Virus record (IMG/VR): IMGVR_UViG_3300010354_000080 | Span: 1 to 64,000 of that record | Reading direction: 5' to 3' (one strand) | Length of the DNA: 64,000 nt | Origin: a virus | Shown here: piece by piece, positions 17,638 through 26,132 of the stretch | Position numbering within the stretch: the stretch's first letter is position 1 | How the letters are laid out: each line of letters opens with the position of its first letter | The notes under the pieces: model-generated | The model's database searches: none | The model's input: only the letters and a program-made list of their open reading frames with translations | Told to the model about the DNA's origin: nothing | Translations under genes and position numbers: made by a program

Positions 17638-20600
17638 GTCCAGGAGGGGTTGTTGGCTGAGAGAACACTCAACTGACTTCCCCCGGTCTGCTTGCGGATG
17701 AAGAGGTAGTACTTGTCCTTTACAGGCTTATTGTTCGAGTGCAGTCGAACATCGTTGTAGATTTTGGAATTAATAGCAGTTGATGAGTTGGTTGGTAGAC
17801 CTATGTTCAGTTCTACCTCCAGCTTATGTGTATATTCCGAGCCGGTAAACACCGGCTTTTGCGCTGTTGTTAGCGATGATAGCAGGTTAGTACGCTCCGA
17901 AGCTGCAAAATCAAACATCAGCTTATCGGTAACATAGAGGGACTTCTGTCCCATGTCACTAACATCGCTGATCCTTCCACCCCACCATACATCGAACTGC
18001 CCCTCGGTGGAGGCGTAGAGGGAGTCGTCCGTTTTAGCCAGGCCTTGCAGTTCGATGTTCTGAATAGAGTAGGGAGGATAGCATAGGCCTCCTAAGCCGG
18101 GATCAGATGCCCCGGTCGAATTATCGTAGCCAAATGGAACCACGATATCCGCCGGAGGAGCCGGGAGCTCAGTATCCGAGGTAAAGGGCTGGGCCTCCGT
18201 GGGCGAGGATCCGGCTTTAACGTACAGAGTCTCTCCAAAGCTTAATCCGGCTCCGTTGTCCGCCCTGAGGAACTGGTACGCAGAGCTGAATACGAAGCGG
18301 ATTTGGATGAGTCTGCTGTTAACGTTTCCGCCACTTGGAGCTGGAATGATGGCCAATCTTGCAACCTTAGCTCCTGAGGAGTCAACAATGTTAGAAGGAA
18401 GGATACCACCAAGCTGGAAGTGATTGTAGTACACCTGGCAGTTTGTGTACTGCCCGGCGGCAATAGATGGGGAGAAGGTAACAGTGCCTGTAGAGGCGTT
18501 GTACGATGTAACTCTCCTTACAGTCGCGTCTCCCTGGAAGATGATTTCGGATCCGATGTACTGGTTATTATTTGAGTTTGTGGAGTCGGGAGTGAAAATA
18601 CCACCGGACGAGGTTATCGTGGTCCCTCCGGCATTAACCGTTAGGGTGGCGCTGGAGAAAGAGGGACGCTGGGCGCCGATGAGCCCGTAGAAGTCGTAAT
18701 TCGCCCCACCTTTGTCAAACTCGGCCCAGAACATCGACTTGGACGAGTGGTTTCTGCTCGTGGCTCCTAGTGTTAACTGCGCGATTATGCCTGTGTTATC
18801 GTAGGTGAAGGTCGTACCGTTCCATGTGCCAACGCTCAATCTGCCAACCCCATCAACCTCCTCGTAAAGAACTCGCGAAGTGGAGGCATAATTAGCATCC
18901 GAAGGGAGCCTATTTACCTGCACCGTAGAGATATTCTGCCTTGTGGATCTAGAGAAGGTGGTTGTATTATCCAGCATATGGAGGGCTTTTCCATATGTTG
19001 TTGTGGAGGTTGTGGAAACGACTCCTAGGTCATTGGACGGGTACGCGTTAATAATAACATTTCCGCCAAATCCCGCAGCGTTTTCCACCACCTCGATAAA
19101 AGTATAATTCTCGCCTTTCTTTCTTATCTCATCCGGGGCTAAGTTTCTACCAAAATACGGAGCTATAGTGCCGATCTCCGCCACGGTGCCCTTCTTCTGC
19201 CTTCCGATCATCAAGAGCTTCGAGTGATTATAGTCGTAGTCTCTTTCAGTGCTAGACGTGGTGATCGAGTTTAGGAGCGTTCCATCGTACCGGGTTGGCG
19301 TGTAAGTGTTTAGAGCGGGAAGGCTTCCATAGATAGCCTTATAGAGATCGAGATTCTCTTCGAATGGTACCCGAGCAGGATTAGGCTCAGCGTAATTAAC
19401 CCCGACATTTTCAAGGAGATCAGTTACGCGCTTGTAAGCCCCGTAGGGGTTAGGATTGAAGAGGTACTTTTGCCATAAAGATCTCTCCTCGCGAGAGGAG
19501 GGTCCTGGAATCACGTTAAACGGACGATTTCTCGCGATCACCCATATAGTCTGACCATTGGAGGGGCTGATTCCAGATATAGAGAAAGTTGCGTAGGTTA
19601 CGCCAGACACAGGGTCTCCCTTTCTGGCGATTATGGTGGTAGAGGGCAGCGTAAATCCGGTAATAGCGGAGGGTTTGGAGGCATTGACCGGAGTGTATCC
19701 TACGATCTCAAAAACCGAATTATAATCGTCGAAGTTCGCCTCGCCGGCAGCGCTTCCGCCAGCGGAAGTATCGACAGCCCAAGCGCTTTGCGCAGAGTTC
19801 CAAGTCAGCCTAAGCTGAGAGGAGTAATCGTTCCACTTGGACAGATCCGCTGTCGGCAGGTTTGTGTCCAGCATCTGAATGAAGAAGCTCGCAGTGCCCA
19901 GGGGCTGCCTTGTTGCGTTATTTGTCTGAGTCGGATCTGTGGAAGGCTGACCGTACCAGAATCTGATAACTACGGGAACGTAGTCATCTGTGAAGTTTTT
20001 AATAGTATTTCCTTCTCTATCCGAGTAGGCATCGCTTAGATCCCATGCCCCACCATTTACCAGAGATCTCTGCGAAGGCACGGTCCCGTCACCCGCCCCG
20101 ATGGCCATCGTTGGACCGCCCTGAACGTAGTACAATCTGCCGCCTAAAGCGTTCGGAACGGCGTTTTCCTTTGAAAGCTGAGTGTAGTAAGTGCTCGGAT
20201 CAGCCGTGTTAAGGGCGGTTCTCCAAGTGCCTTCAATAGCTCCAGTGGTAGAGTTGTAACCGCTCTTCTCGAAATAGTCGACGCGTAAGTGCCCGTTAAC
20301 CTGGGCAGCCCATCTCATCATCGTTGAGCTGGAGCTGACATCACCCCGTCTCACCCAGGTATCGAATCTGAGACCCCAGTTATAGCGGGTATTGATCCCA
20401 CGCGGCAGGATCTGATCGAACTTCATATTCCCATCACGTACAATGGGGAACTTGGGATTGGTAAGGGCGGACTGAGTAGGATTACCGTACTCATCCACAT
20501 CGTTCATATAATGGTCGTACTCCCCACTCCACCAGTATTCGCTCTCCGACTCTGGAGTAAAAGCTCCGTTCTGAATATATCCTATCCGGTGCGTATTAGC

Positions 20601-21170
20601 GATCTGGGCGGACGTAGTGGGAAGAAAGTCCGCTGAGTTCTCCATGGTGGAGGTGATGGCCTCAGTGAAGAATGGAGGTGGGTTCGTGTGCGAGTATTTA
20701 TTTGTGGAGCCCGTAGGTTGGGTTTCCGGTACGTAGTACTTGTAAAGTACAGTCCCCTGCCCCTGGTATACTGTTCCTCTACCAGCAAAACGTTCTGATT
20801 GAGCAATGCGATCGGAGATCCGCTGGCGAGGATTAACAAGCGCAGCGGAAGCTCCGGTACTATCTTCGGCATTGATCGAAGCGCCTTGAAGGATCTCAAA
20901 ATCCTCCTTCTTGAGGTCAAATCTAACAACCCCATCAAGAACTTGGAGGTCGGTCGGTCTAAATGAACCTGAGGTTGAAGCCTCCGCAGGATCCTGGATG
21001 TCCTTAAGCACCTCGGCAAGAGCCTTATTGTTAGACTCTAAGTCACCCAGGGCCTCATCTCGAACTAAGCCGAAGTACTTTACCTCGGTCTCAGCACTGT
21101 CTCTTTGCGCGAAGGGTTGGGGCTGGGTTCTGGAAGTTCTTAGTCTCCCACCGCTTTTTGACTTAGGCAT
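17634..21170 (-). CDS. Giant structural protein (1178 aa)
   Basis: N-terminus is basic and disordered (MPKSKSGGRLRTSRTQPQPF), followed by an acidic helical stretch and then about 1000 residues of Ser/Thr/Asn/Tyr-rich beta structure (GRGTVYQGQGTVLYKYY, VVIRFWYGQPS, SFFIQMLDTN). This resembles the large baseplate-wedge or fibre-connector proteins of cyanophages, though no named domain was recognised. A GTTTAAAG box ends 27 bases before the ATG. It is the only gene of its unit, and it converges with the fibre gene with a 4-base stop overlap and no terminator between. Confidence 0.65.
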   Translation of the reverse strand: MPKSKSGGRLRTSRTQPQPFAQRDSAETEVKYFGLVRDEALGDLESNNKALAEVLKDIQDPAEASTSGSFRPTDLQVLDGVVRFDLKKEDFEILQGASINAEDSTGASAALVNPRQRISDRIAQSERFAGRGTVYQGQGTVLYKYYVPETQPTGSTNKYSHTNPPPFFTEAITSTMENSADFLPTTSAQIANTHRIGYIQNGAFTPESESEYWWSGEYDHYMNDVDEYGNPTQSALTNPKFPIVRDGNMKFDQILPRGINTRYNWGLRFDTWVRRGDVSSSSTMMRWAAQVNGHLRVDYFEKSGYNSTTGAIEGTWRTALNTADPSTYYTQLSKENAVPNALGGRLYYVQGGPTMAIGAGDGTVPSQRSLVNGGAWDLSDAYSDREGNTIKNFTDDYVPVVIRFWYGQPSTDPTQTNNATRQPLGTASFFIQMLDTNLPTADLSKWNDYSSQLRLTWNSAQSAWAVDTSAGGSAAGEANFDDYNSVFEIVGYTPVNASKPSAITGFTLPSTTIIARKGDPVSGVTYATFSISGISPSNGQTIWVIARNRPFNVIPGPSSREERSLWQKYLFNPNPYGAYKRVTDLLENVGVNYAEPNPARVPFEENLDLYKAIYGSLPALNTYTPTRYDGTLLNSITTSSTERDYDYNHSKLLMIGRQKKGTVAEIGTIAPYFGRNLAPDEIRKKGENYTFIEVVENAAGFGGNVIINAYPSNDLGVVSTTSTTTYGKALHMLDNTTTFSRSTRQNISTVQVNRLPSDANYASTSRVLYEEVDGVGRLSVGTWNGTTFTYDNTGIIAQLTLGATSRNHSSKSMFWAEFDKGGANYDFYGLIGAQRPSFSSATLTVNAGGTTITSSGGIFTPDSTNSNNNQYIGSEIIFQGDATVRRVTSYNASTGTVTFSPSIAAGQYTNCQVYYNHFQLGGILPSNIVDSSGAKVARLAIIPAPSGGNVNSRLIQIRFVFSSAYQFLRADNGAGLSFGETLYVKAGSSPTEAQPFTSDTELPAPPADIVVPFGYDNSTGASDPGLGGLCYPPYSIQNIELQGLAKTDDSLYASTEGQFDVWWGGRISDVSDMGQKSLYVTDKLMFDFAASERTNLLSSLTTAQKPVFTGSEYTHKLEVELNIGLPTNSSTAINSKIYNDVRLHSNNKPVKDKYYLFIRKQTGGSQLSVLSANNPSWT

Positions 21171-21196
21171 CTTCTCAAGGCACTACGTATAGTATA

Positions 21197-21204
21197 CTTT
21201 AAAC
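21197..21204 (-). promoter_or_regulatory. Putative late promoter box GTTTAAAG (minus strand)
   Basis: On the minus strand GTTTAAAG is followed by TATACTATACG and ends 27 bases before the ATG at 21170. It lies in the 42-base gap after phoH, so it can serve only the giant structural gene. Confidence 0.65.
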
Positions 21205-21212
21205 CTCCAAGA

Positions 21213-21956
21213 TCACTTAGAGGTGTAAAGATCCGCGTAGGCCCTGATCACAGACTGAACAAACTCGGAGCGGGTGATATCATCAAAGCCAAACTCCACA
21301 TGACCAACATCTTTCAGAGGCCGGAGGCGGGCAAGAGCGTCCGAAAGCCCATCTCCGCCAAAACGATTGGCCAGGTCCCGCTGAACTACGTCCCCGAGCA
21401 CCGCCACGCTGGATCCCTCGCCAAGCCTTGTCAGGATCGTCATCACGCTGTGAGTAGTAGCGTTCTGCATCTCGTCGGCGATAATCATGCACCTGTGCAG
21501 TGAACGCCCCCTGAGGTGCTCGATGGGAAGAAACTCGATATGCTTCTTTGAGAGAAGGTACTCTGCTTTTCCTTTGGCCATAAATACCTCCAGAGCGTCG
21601 CGGACCGGGCTGATATGCGGGGCGATCTTCTCGTCGAGGTTGCCAGGCAGAAAGCCGAGACCCTGCTCGCCTGGAACGTTGACAACAGGCTTTACGTAGT
21701 AGATCTTGTCGATCTCACGCTTGGAAAGCTTCTCACAAGCGATGTAAGTTGCCAGGAGAGTCTTGGCGGTGCCAGGAGGACCAGAGAGCAGGGTAAGTGT
21801 CTTCGTTCTCAGATAATTCATGGCATCGACCTGGTTAGGATTGCGGGGCATCAGGGTCTTGCTCTCCTGGAATTTAGGCTGCGATCCCGTATTTTCCATG
21901 GAGAGAAGGTGGTTCTCCTCGAGCTGGCGCTGTTTCCGTGTTGATTTTCTAGCCAT
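21213..21956 (-). CDS. phoH: PhoH-like P-loop ATPase
   Basis: 247 residues. Walker A GPPGTAKT at 59-66, Walker B with acidic pair MIIADEMQN (D161, E162), and the PhoH-typical VKPVVNVPGEQGLGFLPG after the first helix plus LGDVVQRD near 188-194. PhoH proteins are RNA/DNA-associated ATPases, widespread in marine phages and often linked to phosphate stress or RNA metabolism; their role in infection is unsettled. Residues 1-40 are a charged extension. The gene is preceded by a structured leader with a terminator only 30 bases before the ATG, so expression may depend on read-through. Confidence 0.9.
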   Translation of the reverse strand: MARKSTRKQRQLEENHLLSMENTGSQPKFQESKTLMPRNPNQVDAMNYLRTKTLTLLSGPPGTAKTLLATYIACEKLSKREIDKIYYVKPVVNVPGEQGLGFLPGNLDEKIAPHISPVRDALEVFMAKGKAEYLLSKKHIEFLPIEHLRGRSLHRCMIIADEMQNATTHSVMTILTRLGEGSSVAVLGDVVQRDLANRFGGDGLSDALARLRPLKDVGHVEFGFDDITRSEFVQSVIRAYADLYTSK

Positions 21957-21985
21957 GATAGAATTTGCGTCTAGGAAGTTGATAC

Positions 21986-22022
21986 GAAAAAAGACCCAAG
22001 AGCACGAGAGCTCCGGGGTCTT
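21986..22022 (-). terminator. Intrinsic terminator just upstream of phoH
   Basis: Minus-strand stem of AAGACCC with GGGTCTT and an inner GAGC/GCTC pairing, followed by six T (plus-strand A at 21985-21990). It lies 30 bases before the phoH start codon and downstream of the small fibre-type gene at 22086-22427. Confidence 0.8.
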
Positions 22023-22077
22023 CAGGTCATGTAACGCCGATCAGTAGTCTGGACATGCGCTAATGTTTTCGCATCCT
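21986..22077 (-). ncRNA. Structured phoH leader or small RNA ending in a terminator
   Basis: Downstream of the box at 22091-22084, the minus strand shows TCAGG (22079-22075) pairing with CCTGA (22026-22022). These enclose an ATGCG/CGCAT hairpin (22074-22070 with 22059-22055). An intrinsic terminator follows at once: AAGACCC/GGGTCTT stem (22022-22016 with 21997-21991), inner GAGC/GCTC, then six T. No reading frame of note lies inside. It could be a roughly 90-base small RNA or an attenuator that controls phoH. The ends are inferred, not measured. Confidence 0.45.
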
Positions 22078-22083
22078 GACATA

Positions 22084-22091
22084 CTTTAAAC
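22084..22091 (-). promoter_or_regulatory. Putative late promoter box GTTTAAAG (minus strand)
   Basis: Minus-strand GTTTAAAG followed by TATGTCAGG. It includes the TAA stop of the gene at 22086-22427. The next start codon (phoH, 21956) is 128 bases away, so the transcript would carry a long structured leader. Confidence 0.5.
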
Positions 22092-22427
22092 CACTCTTAC
22101 CTTAAGTACGCTTCCGGTACGGTACATTCCTCCCACTGCCACAGGTGGAGTTGCTGCCGCGGCTGCGGTGTCATCGGCGAACTCCCTAAGCCCCGTAAAA
22201 CTGATCCGTGAGAAGGGCACGGCTGCTCTGTCCCCGAACCTCCTAGCCACTCCCGTGGAGTCGACGTAGTACATCTCGTCGAGAGCCTCGTTGAGGAAGA
22301 GCTCGCCCCTGTAGGCGTTAGTGGCATCCTCATTGTGCTGGGTCTGAAGGTACGCCAGATTGTGAGTCGTATCGTTCGTGAATCTTACTCCCCAGCGATG
22401 ATAGGGAGGTTGGGGGGTGGCGGGCAT
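22086..22427 (-). CDS. Small fibre-tip-like structural protein (113 aa)
   Basis: Contains GELFLNEALDEMYYVDSTG, the short module often seen in phage fibre proteins (GELAYNTATNTLYV type), and a C-terminal DTAAAAATPPVAVGGMYRTGSVLKVRV segment, which I recall as a common ending of cyanophage structural proteins. It therefore looks like a stand-alone fibre end or a small virion protein. A GTTTAAAG box ends 33 bases before the ATG, and a second box overlaps its stop codon. Confidence 0.6.
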   Translation of the reverse strand: MPATPQPPYHRWGVRFTNDTTHNLAYLQTQHNEDATNAYRGELFLNEALDEMYYVDSTGVARRFGDRAAVPFSRISFTGLREFADDTAAAAATPPVAVGGMYRTGSVLKVRVV

Positions 22428-22459
22428 GTTCCTGCTCTGTGCGAATATCTGTATATGTA

Positions 22460-22467
22460 CTTTAAAC
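22460..22467 (-). promoter_or_regulatory. Putative late promoter box GTTTAAAG (minus strand)
   Basis: Minus-strand GTTTAAAG followed by TACATATACAG, ending 33 bases before ATG 22427. It is in the divergent spacer opposite the host-like promoter of the kinase gene. Confidence 0.65.
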
Positions 22468-22544
22468 TCTAGTACGTTAGTGAAAAGTAATAGTTAAAAA
22501 GTTACGGTGCATGGGCGCGGGCGCTAGCGCTCGTGAGCGCAGCC

Positions 22545-22572
22545 TTGACAGCTTGCGAGCGTATGATATAAT
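22545..22572 (+). promoter_or_regulatory. Sigma-70-type promoter of the kinase gene
   Basis: TTGACA (22545-22550), 16-base spacer, TATAAT (22567-22572) with a TGA extended -10. ATG 22597 is 25 bases from the -10 box, while ATG 22582 would be nearly leaderless. The spacer upstream holds a GC-rich inverted repeat (GCGCTCGTGAGCGC, 22529-22542) that could be an operator. Confidence 0.85.
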
Positions 22573-22596
22573 AGAGCTACTATGATAGCCCTTCGC

Positions 22597-23169
22597 ATGT
22601 CCCGTCCAGTCACAGCTGTTCTTCTAGGAGCCGATAGAGTCGGAAAATCCACAATCGTAAAAAATACGATTGATAGGTTCGGGCATAAGGACGTAGATGC
22701 CATTACTCTGCACTTCTCCGGTCCTCAACCCCACCACTCCTCCCCTATCCAGCAGTACATCGAGCCTTTTGAATCTGTGCTCGAGATGATGCCAGAGTTT
22801 GTAATCTGCGACAGGGGCTTTTCCGAGGTCTGCTTCTACGACGAGTTTCGTCGCCACACCACCATCAGCCCCCAGTGGGCTCAGTCCGCTGAATCGTACT
22901 TTCTAGAACGGAGCAGTCGCCTCCATGTATTCCTCGTGGAGAGGGACTGGGAGTGGAGCGAACCCCACCACCTCGCAGAGGTCCTTGAGCAGTATCCAGA
23001 TGCCACGGCTTGGTGGGTGAAGAATCAGATGAAGGCGAGAGAGGCCGAGCATCACGCCTACTACGATTACATGCATAACTACCTCAACCACTACTCACTT
23101 CTCCCGCACACAGTGATCCGTGATTCCGACATTGATTATAATTTGGTCGATCAGCTTATCGGTGTTTAA
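22597..23169 (+). CDS. Deoxynucleoside monophosphate kinase (thymidylate-kinase fold)
   Basis: 190 residues from ATG 22597 (MSRPVTAVLLGADRVGKST); a start at 22582 is possible, but the host-like promoter geometry favours 22597. Walker A is GADRVGKST at residues 11-19. CDRGFSEVCFYDEF near residue 70 matches the DRxxxS nucleotide-monophosphate site of thymidylate kinases. Phage kinases of this fold phosphorylate dTMP or modified dCMP to feed replication, which fits the thymidylate-synthase-fold enzyme at 59401. Substrate specificity cannot be read from the sequence. The stop lies within a late promoter box. Confidence 0.75.
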   Translation: MSRPVTAVLLGADRVGKSTIVKNTIDRFGHKDVDAITLHFSGPQPHHSSPIQQYIEPFESVLEMMPEFVICDRGFSEVCFYDEFRRHTTISPQWAQSAESYFLERSSRLHVFLVERDWEWSEPHHLAEVLEQYPDATAWWVKNQMKAREAEHHAYYDYMHNYLNHYSLLPHTVIRDSDIDYNLVDQLIGV

Positions 23170-23171
23170 AG
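23164..23171 (+). promoter_or_regulatory. Putative late promoter box GTTTAAAG
   Basis: Exact box overlapping the TAA of the kinase gene. The leader to ATG 23232 (60 bases) contains a tight hairpin CCCAC-TTCG-GTGGG (23186-23199), which could end kinase transcripts or protect the leader. It would drive the hub-lysozyme operon. Confidence 0.55.
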
Positions 23172-23231
23172 ATAATCGACTAGACCCCACTTCGGTGGGC
23201 TTCCCATCCCACTTAGAAGTATTACTTCACT

Positions 23232-23963
23232 ATGGCTAATATCCTTAACGAAGGTCTGTACCGCACTCTCGGGATCCAGTTCGAGTACAAGATTAAACTT
23301 CAGGAATTTCTGAACGAGGCCCGTACCGACTCGCTGGTATCCTCATACACATCCGGATCCAACACAGCGGCCGCTCGCCTGGCGCTCTACAACAGCTTCG
23401 TTAAGGCGGGACCCACTATGGGCTTCGAGGCCAAGAAAGCCGCTTATAACCTTCTCAACTATATTGTCGCTGCTCTGAACGCCAGCGCCGACGTCCCCGC
23501 CGCTGACAAGACGACTCTGACCGATCTGCTGGGCGATGTGACTCGCTATGTTGGCATGGAGGGCGAGGAGGATTTTCACTTCATGGTTGCCACCTTCAAC
23601 CTGGCCGAAGTGATCTCCGGAGTCATCGCTGAGGTAGTACCCGCTCCTCAGGCACCCACCGGCGGCCTGGTAACTCTGACTCTTGAGAAGCAGGGAAGTG
23701 GCTATACGACTGATGGCACGGCTACCTCCGGCACGGTATCGATCCTGATCGAGTCGACTGAGACAACCAATCCAGCCGGTTACGCCGCTGCTGAGGCCAC
23801 TGCCACTCTCACATCGGGTAAAGTCACAGCGATTGGAGCCATTACTCTCGCCGGAGATGGATTCGAGGTCGGTCAGATTGTAGCTATTAATGTGGACACC
23901 GCAAATTCTGCCGGAGCCACACAAAAGACCGCGGCTCTGGCCAAAGTCACTGCCGTTGCCTGA
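23232..23963 (+). CDS. Putative virion protein with C-terminal beta domain (243 aa)
   Basis: Residues 1-130 are helical (NEGLYRTLGIQFEYKIKLQEFLNEAR, AAARLALYNSFVKAGP). Residues 140-243 are Thr/Ala/Gly-rich beta repeats with a GSGYTTDGTATSG motif like those in phage fibres and Ig-like decoration domains. Promoter context and the adjacent tail-hub gene suggest a tail tube or baseplate role. It is the first gene after a late box and has even, C-ending codon use as in highly expressed phage genes. Family not recognised. Confidence 0.55.
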   Translation: MANILNEGLYRTLGIQFEYKIKLQEFLNEARTDSLVSSYTSGSNTAAARLALYNSFVKAGPTMGFEAKKAAYNLLNYIVAALNASADVPAADKTTLTDLLGDVTRYVGMEGEEDFHFMVATFNLAEVISGVIAEVVPAPQAPTGGLVTLTLEKQGSGYTTDGTATSGTVSILIESTETTNPAGYAAAEATATLTSGKVTAIGAITLAGDGFEVGQIVAINVDTANSAGATQKTAALAKVTAVA

Positions 23964-23975
23964 TAAGTATCCGAT

Positions 23976-26129
23976 GTGTCAAGTCTGTATCGCTGCAGGG
24001 CCCGTGTAGGCTATCGGCCATTCGGGTCCGATAAGCTTATCCTGTTCGACGAAAAGCAGATACAGGAGCTTAATGTAAAACTCAAGTGGCAGCCCGGCCT
24101 CATCAGGGGTAACGCTGATCGTTCCACAGAGGCCTCGGTTGCCACTAACGTGCTGTCTCAGTCCACCTGCTCGGTGACGATCTCCGATCCATACCTGACA
24201 GGGCTAGCGTGGCCCGCTCTATTCGATTCCGCGAGCCTATATAGTCAGTCGACCATCTCCGCGGCTAACAACATAATCCTACCACCTTGCGCCGAGGGCC
24301 AGGACCCGTATGTTGACAAATGCTTTAAGTACGTCGATACGGAAACCGATGAGACAGCAGGACTGGGAACACAGAATTTCGCCTTCCTACTCATATCACT
24401 ATGGTACGACGTCAAGGGCACCTCATTCGGCACTGACTTCTACTTCAGGGTAAATGGCTTCTCTGTATCTCACGGCACGAAGTACCCCAGCGTAACAGTG
24501 CGAGGGGTCGAGGCGCGCTCTGTTCTATTCAATCAGTCCCTCGCAAATATGACACTCGAGGAGGGCGTGGAGATCGAGAAGGCGCTCAAGGACATGGCGG
24601 AGAAGCTGGGCTACTCCGTCTCATTCTGTGCTAACACCAACACCGAACCCGACAAGAAACGCTTGCTCCCTCGCGCTGTAAGATACACCGGAATAACAAC
24701 CGATGAGGCCATCAAGAAGGTACTGAATTCTGTCGGGGGTAACATGCTCTCCCTTCCCACACGGGAGTACGCAAACCGGATCTCGATGTGTACTCGTGGC
24801 GAAGTCAATCAGGGTTGCTCCGTATTCTATCTCGGTAAGGGCCTATACGAAGGATACGAGATCTCTGGATCTCCAGAGCTTACACTGCTCGGTAAGAACT
24901 ACGAGCAGGGATCAAAAGGAAATAACGCGGATCCGTACGCCTCCGAGGCCTTTAAAGCCTCAACGTATCTCATCGGGGATGTCACTCCGAATAAGCGCAA
25001 AAAGGCCATGGAGAAGGTTAAGAAGGTAGCTTTTCCTGAGTTATTCAAACCCGTACCCAAGCACATCAAAAAAACTCCCACAGCCACTGGGTACGTGTGG
25101 CGCGATGAGCAGTCCGCGTCCGGTAACACAAAGGGTATCCAGGTGATCAACGAGGAGGCGTCTAAAATCCAGAAGGAAGGCCTGAACTTGTTTGGCATAG
25201 CACCCAACGGCACCACGGCCATCTCGTTTCTTAGCGGCGAAGTCCAGGAGGCCGATGAGAGGCAGGGAAGGGTGGTGGTTAAGACAAAATTCTCCCTGCA
25301 GATCTGCGAGAAGGAGGGGAGCCAGAAGTGCTTCTTTCGGCCGATCCTTCAGGAGTCTACGAGCCTCTCGTCGGTTAAGGTGAAAGCAAAAGATAAGCTC
25401 GAGATCTCTCAGGAGATCGGGGCCTCAACGTCCGATAAGCCAGAGTTTACAAGGTTCTATATCCTTGGGCATAATGGAGCGTTCACCACTCTCAATCCAA
25501 AACTGGTGTGGAACTGGGCGTTTCCCGAAGAGGAGGTGCCTAAGCCCGAACAACCCGTGGTCTCCTCACAGCCCACTCAGGCAGCACCCGTGACCCCGGG
25601 CACTGTTGTGGGCAGAGTTGGTTCCACAGGGAACTCCTCCGGCCCCCATGTTCACATTCAGGAATCCACAGGGCGCACCCTGTCGGAAGCGCGGCTTCGC
25701 CAATTGGCCGGAAAGTACGTAACAGTTGCGGGAAAGTCCCTCACCTCGTATTCTCAGGGGGATGGATTTGGGGCCGGGAGAGGCCACGCTGGGCTTGACT
25801 ACCCGATTAAAGAGGGGGAGCCTATCGGAGTAACAGGCAAGATCATCGCCGCGGGACCAAACGTCGGAGGCAGCGGTTGCGGCAACGGCTTAGCCTTCCA
25901 ACCTCCCGAAGGACCCGAGCTCCTAATCTGCCACCTTAAGGACAACTCCATACCTCCCAACATCGCGGGAATGTCCGTCTCGTCGGGCGGAGGGAAGCCA
26001 GGGCAGGCCATACAGAGCTCGCCATCGGTGCAGGGCCTGACGCTCGAGACCAGCTTCAAGGGCGTGCCCAGAGCCCTACGTATCATCCCAGGTCGCACCA
26101 TCCTGTCCTTCATCACCAACTACGATTAG
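23976..26129 (+). CDS. Tail hub protein with circularly permuted M23 (LytM) peptidase domain (717 aa)
   Basis: GTG start. Residues 1-300 look like a hub or late-control-type beta protein (VTISDPYLTGLAW, FYFRVNGFSVSHGTKYPSVTVRG, DEAIKKVLNSVGGNML). The C-terminal part has every zinc-site element of M23 endopeptidases but in permuted order: GSTGNSSGPHVHIQ first (H558, H560), then GHAGLDYP (H604, D608), then ICHLKD (H653). M23 enzymes cut peptidoglycan cross-bridges, so the domain would help the tail pierce the wall. It is followed by a tail-lysozyme gene in the same operon. The permutation is seen in the sequence; activity is inferred. Confidence 0.7.
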   Translation: MSSLYRCRARVGYRPFGSDKLILFDEKQIQELNVKLKWQPGLIRGNADRSTEASVATNVLSQSTCSVTISDPYLTGLAWPALFDSASLYSQSTISAANNIILPPCAEGQDPYVDKCFKYVDTETDETAGLGTQNFAFLLISLWYDVKGTSFGTDFYFRVNGFSVSHGTKYPSVTVRGVEARSVLFNQSLANMTLEEGVEIEKALKDMAEKLGYSVSFCANTNTEPDKKRLLPRAVRYTGITTDEAIKKVLNSVGGNMLSLPTREYANRISMCTRGEVNQGCSVFYLGKGLYEGYEISGSPELTLLGKNYEQGSKGNNADPYASEAFKASTYLIGDVTPNKRKKAMEKVKKVAFPELFKPVPKHIKKTPTATGYVWRDEQSASGNTKGIQVINEEASKIQKEGLNLFGIAPNGTTAISFLSGEVQEADERQGRVVVKTKFSLQICEKEGSQKCFFRPILQESTSLSSVKVKAKDKLEISQEIGASTSDKPEFTRFYILGHNGAFTTLNPKLVWNWAFPEEEVPKPEQPVVSSQPTQAAPVTPGTVVGRVGSTGNSSGPHVHIQESTGRTLSEARLRQLAGKYVTVAGKSLTSYSQGDGFGAGRGHAGLDYPIKEGEPIGVTGKIIAAGPNVGGSGCGNGLAFQPPEGPELLICHLKDNSIPPNIAGMSVSSGGGKPGQAIQSSPSVQGLTLETSFKGVPRALRIIPGRTILSFITNYD

Positions 26130-26132
26130 TGG

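Noticed and set aside
21956-21964. TGATAGAAT on the plus strand over the phoH start codon
   Set aside because: A plus-strand transcript would run antisense to phoH leader and fibre-type gene, with no suitable start codon or -35; probably chance.
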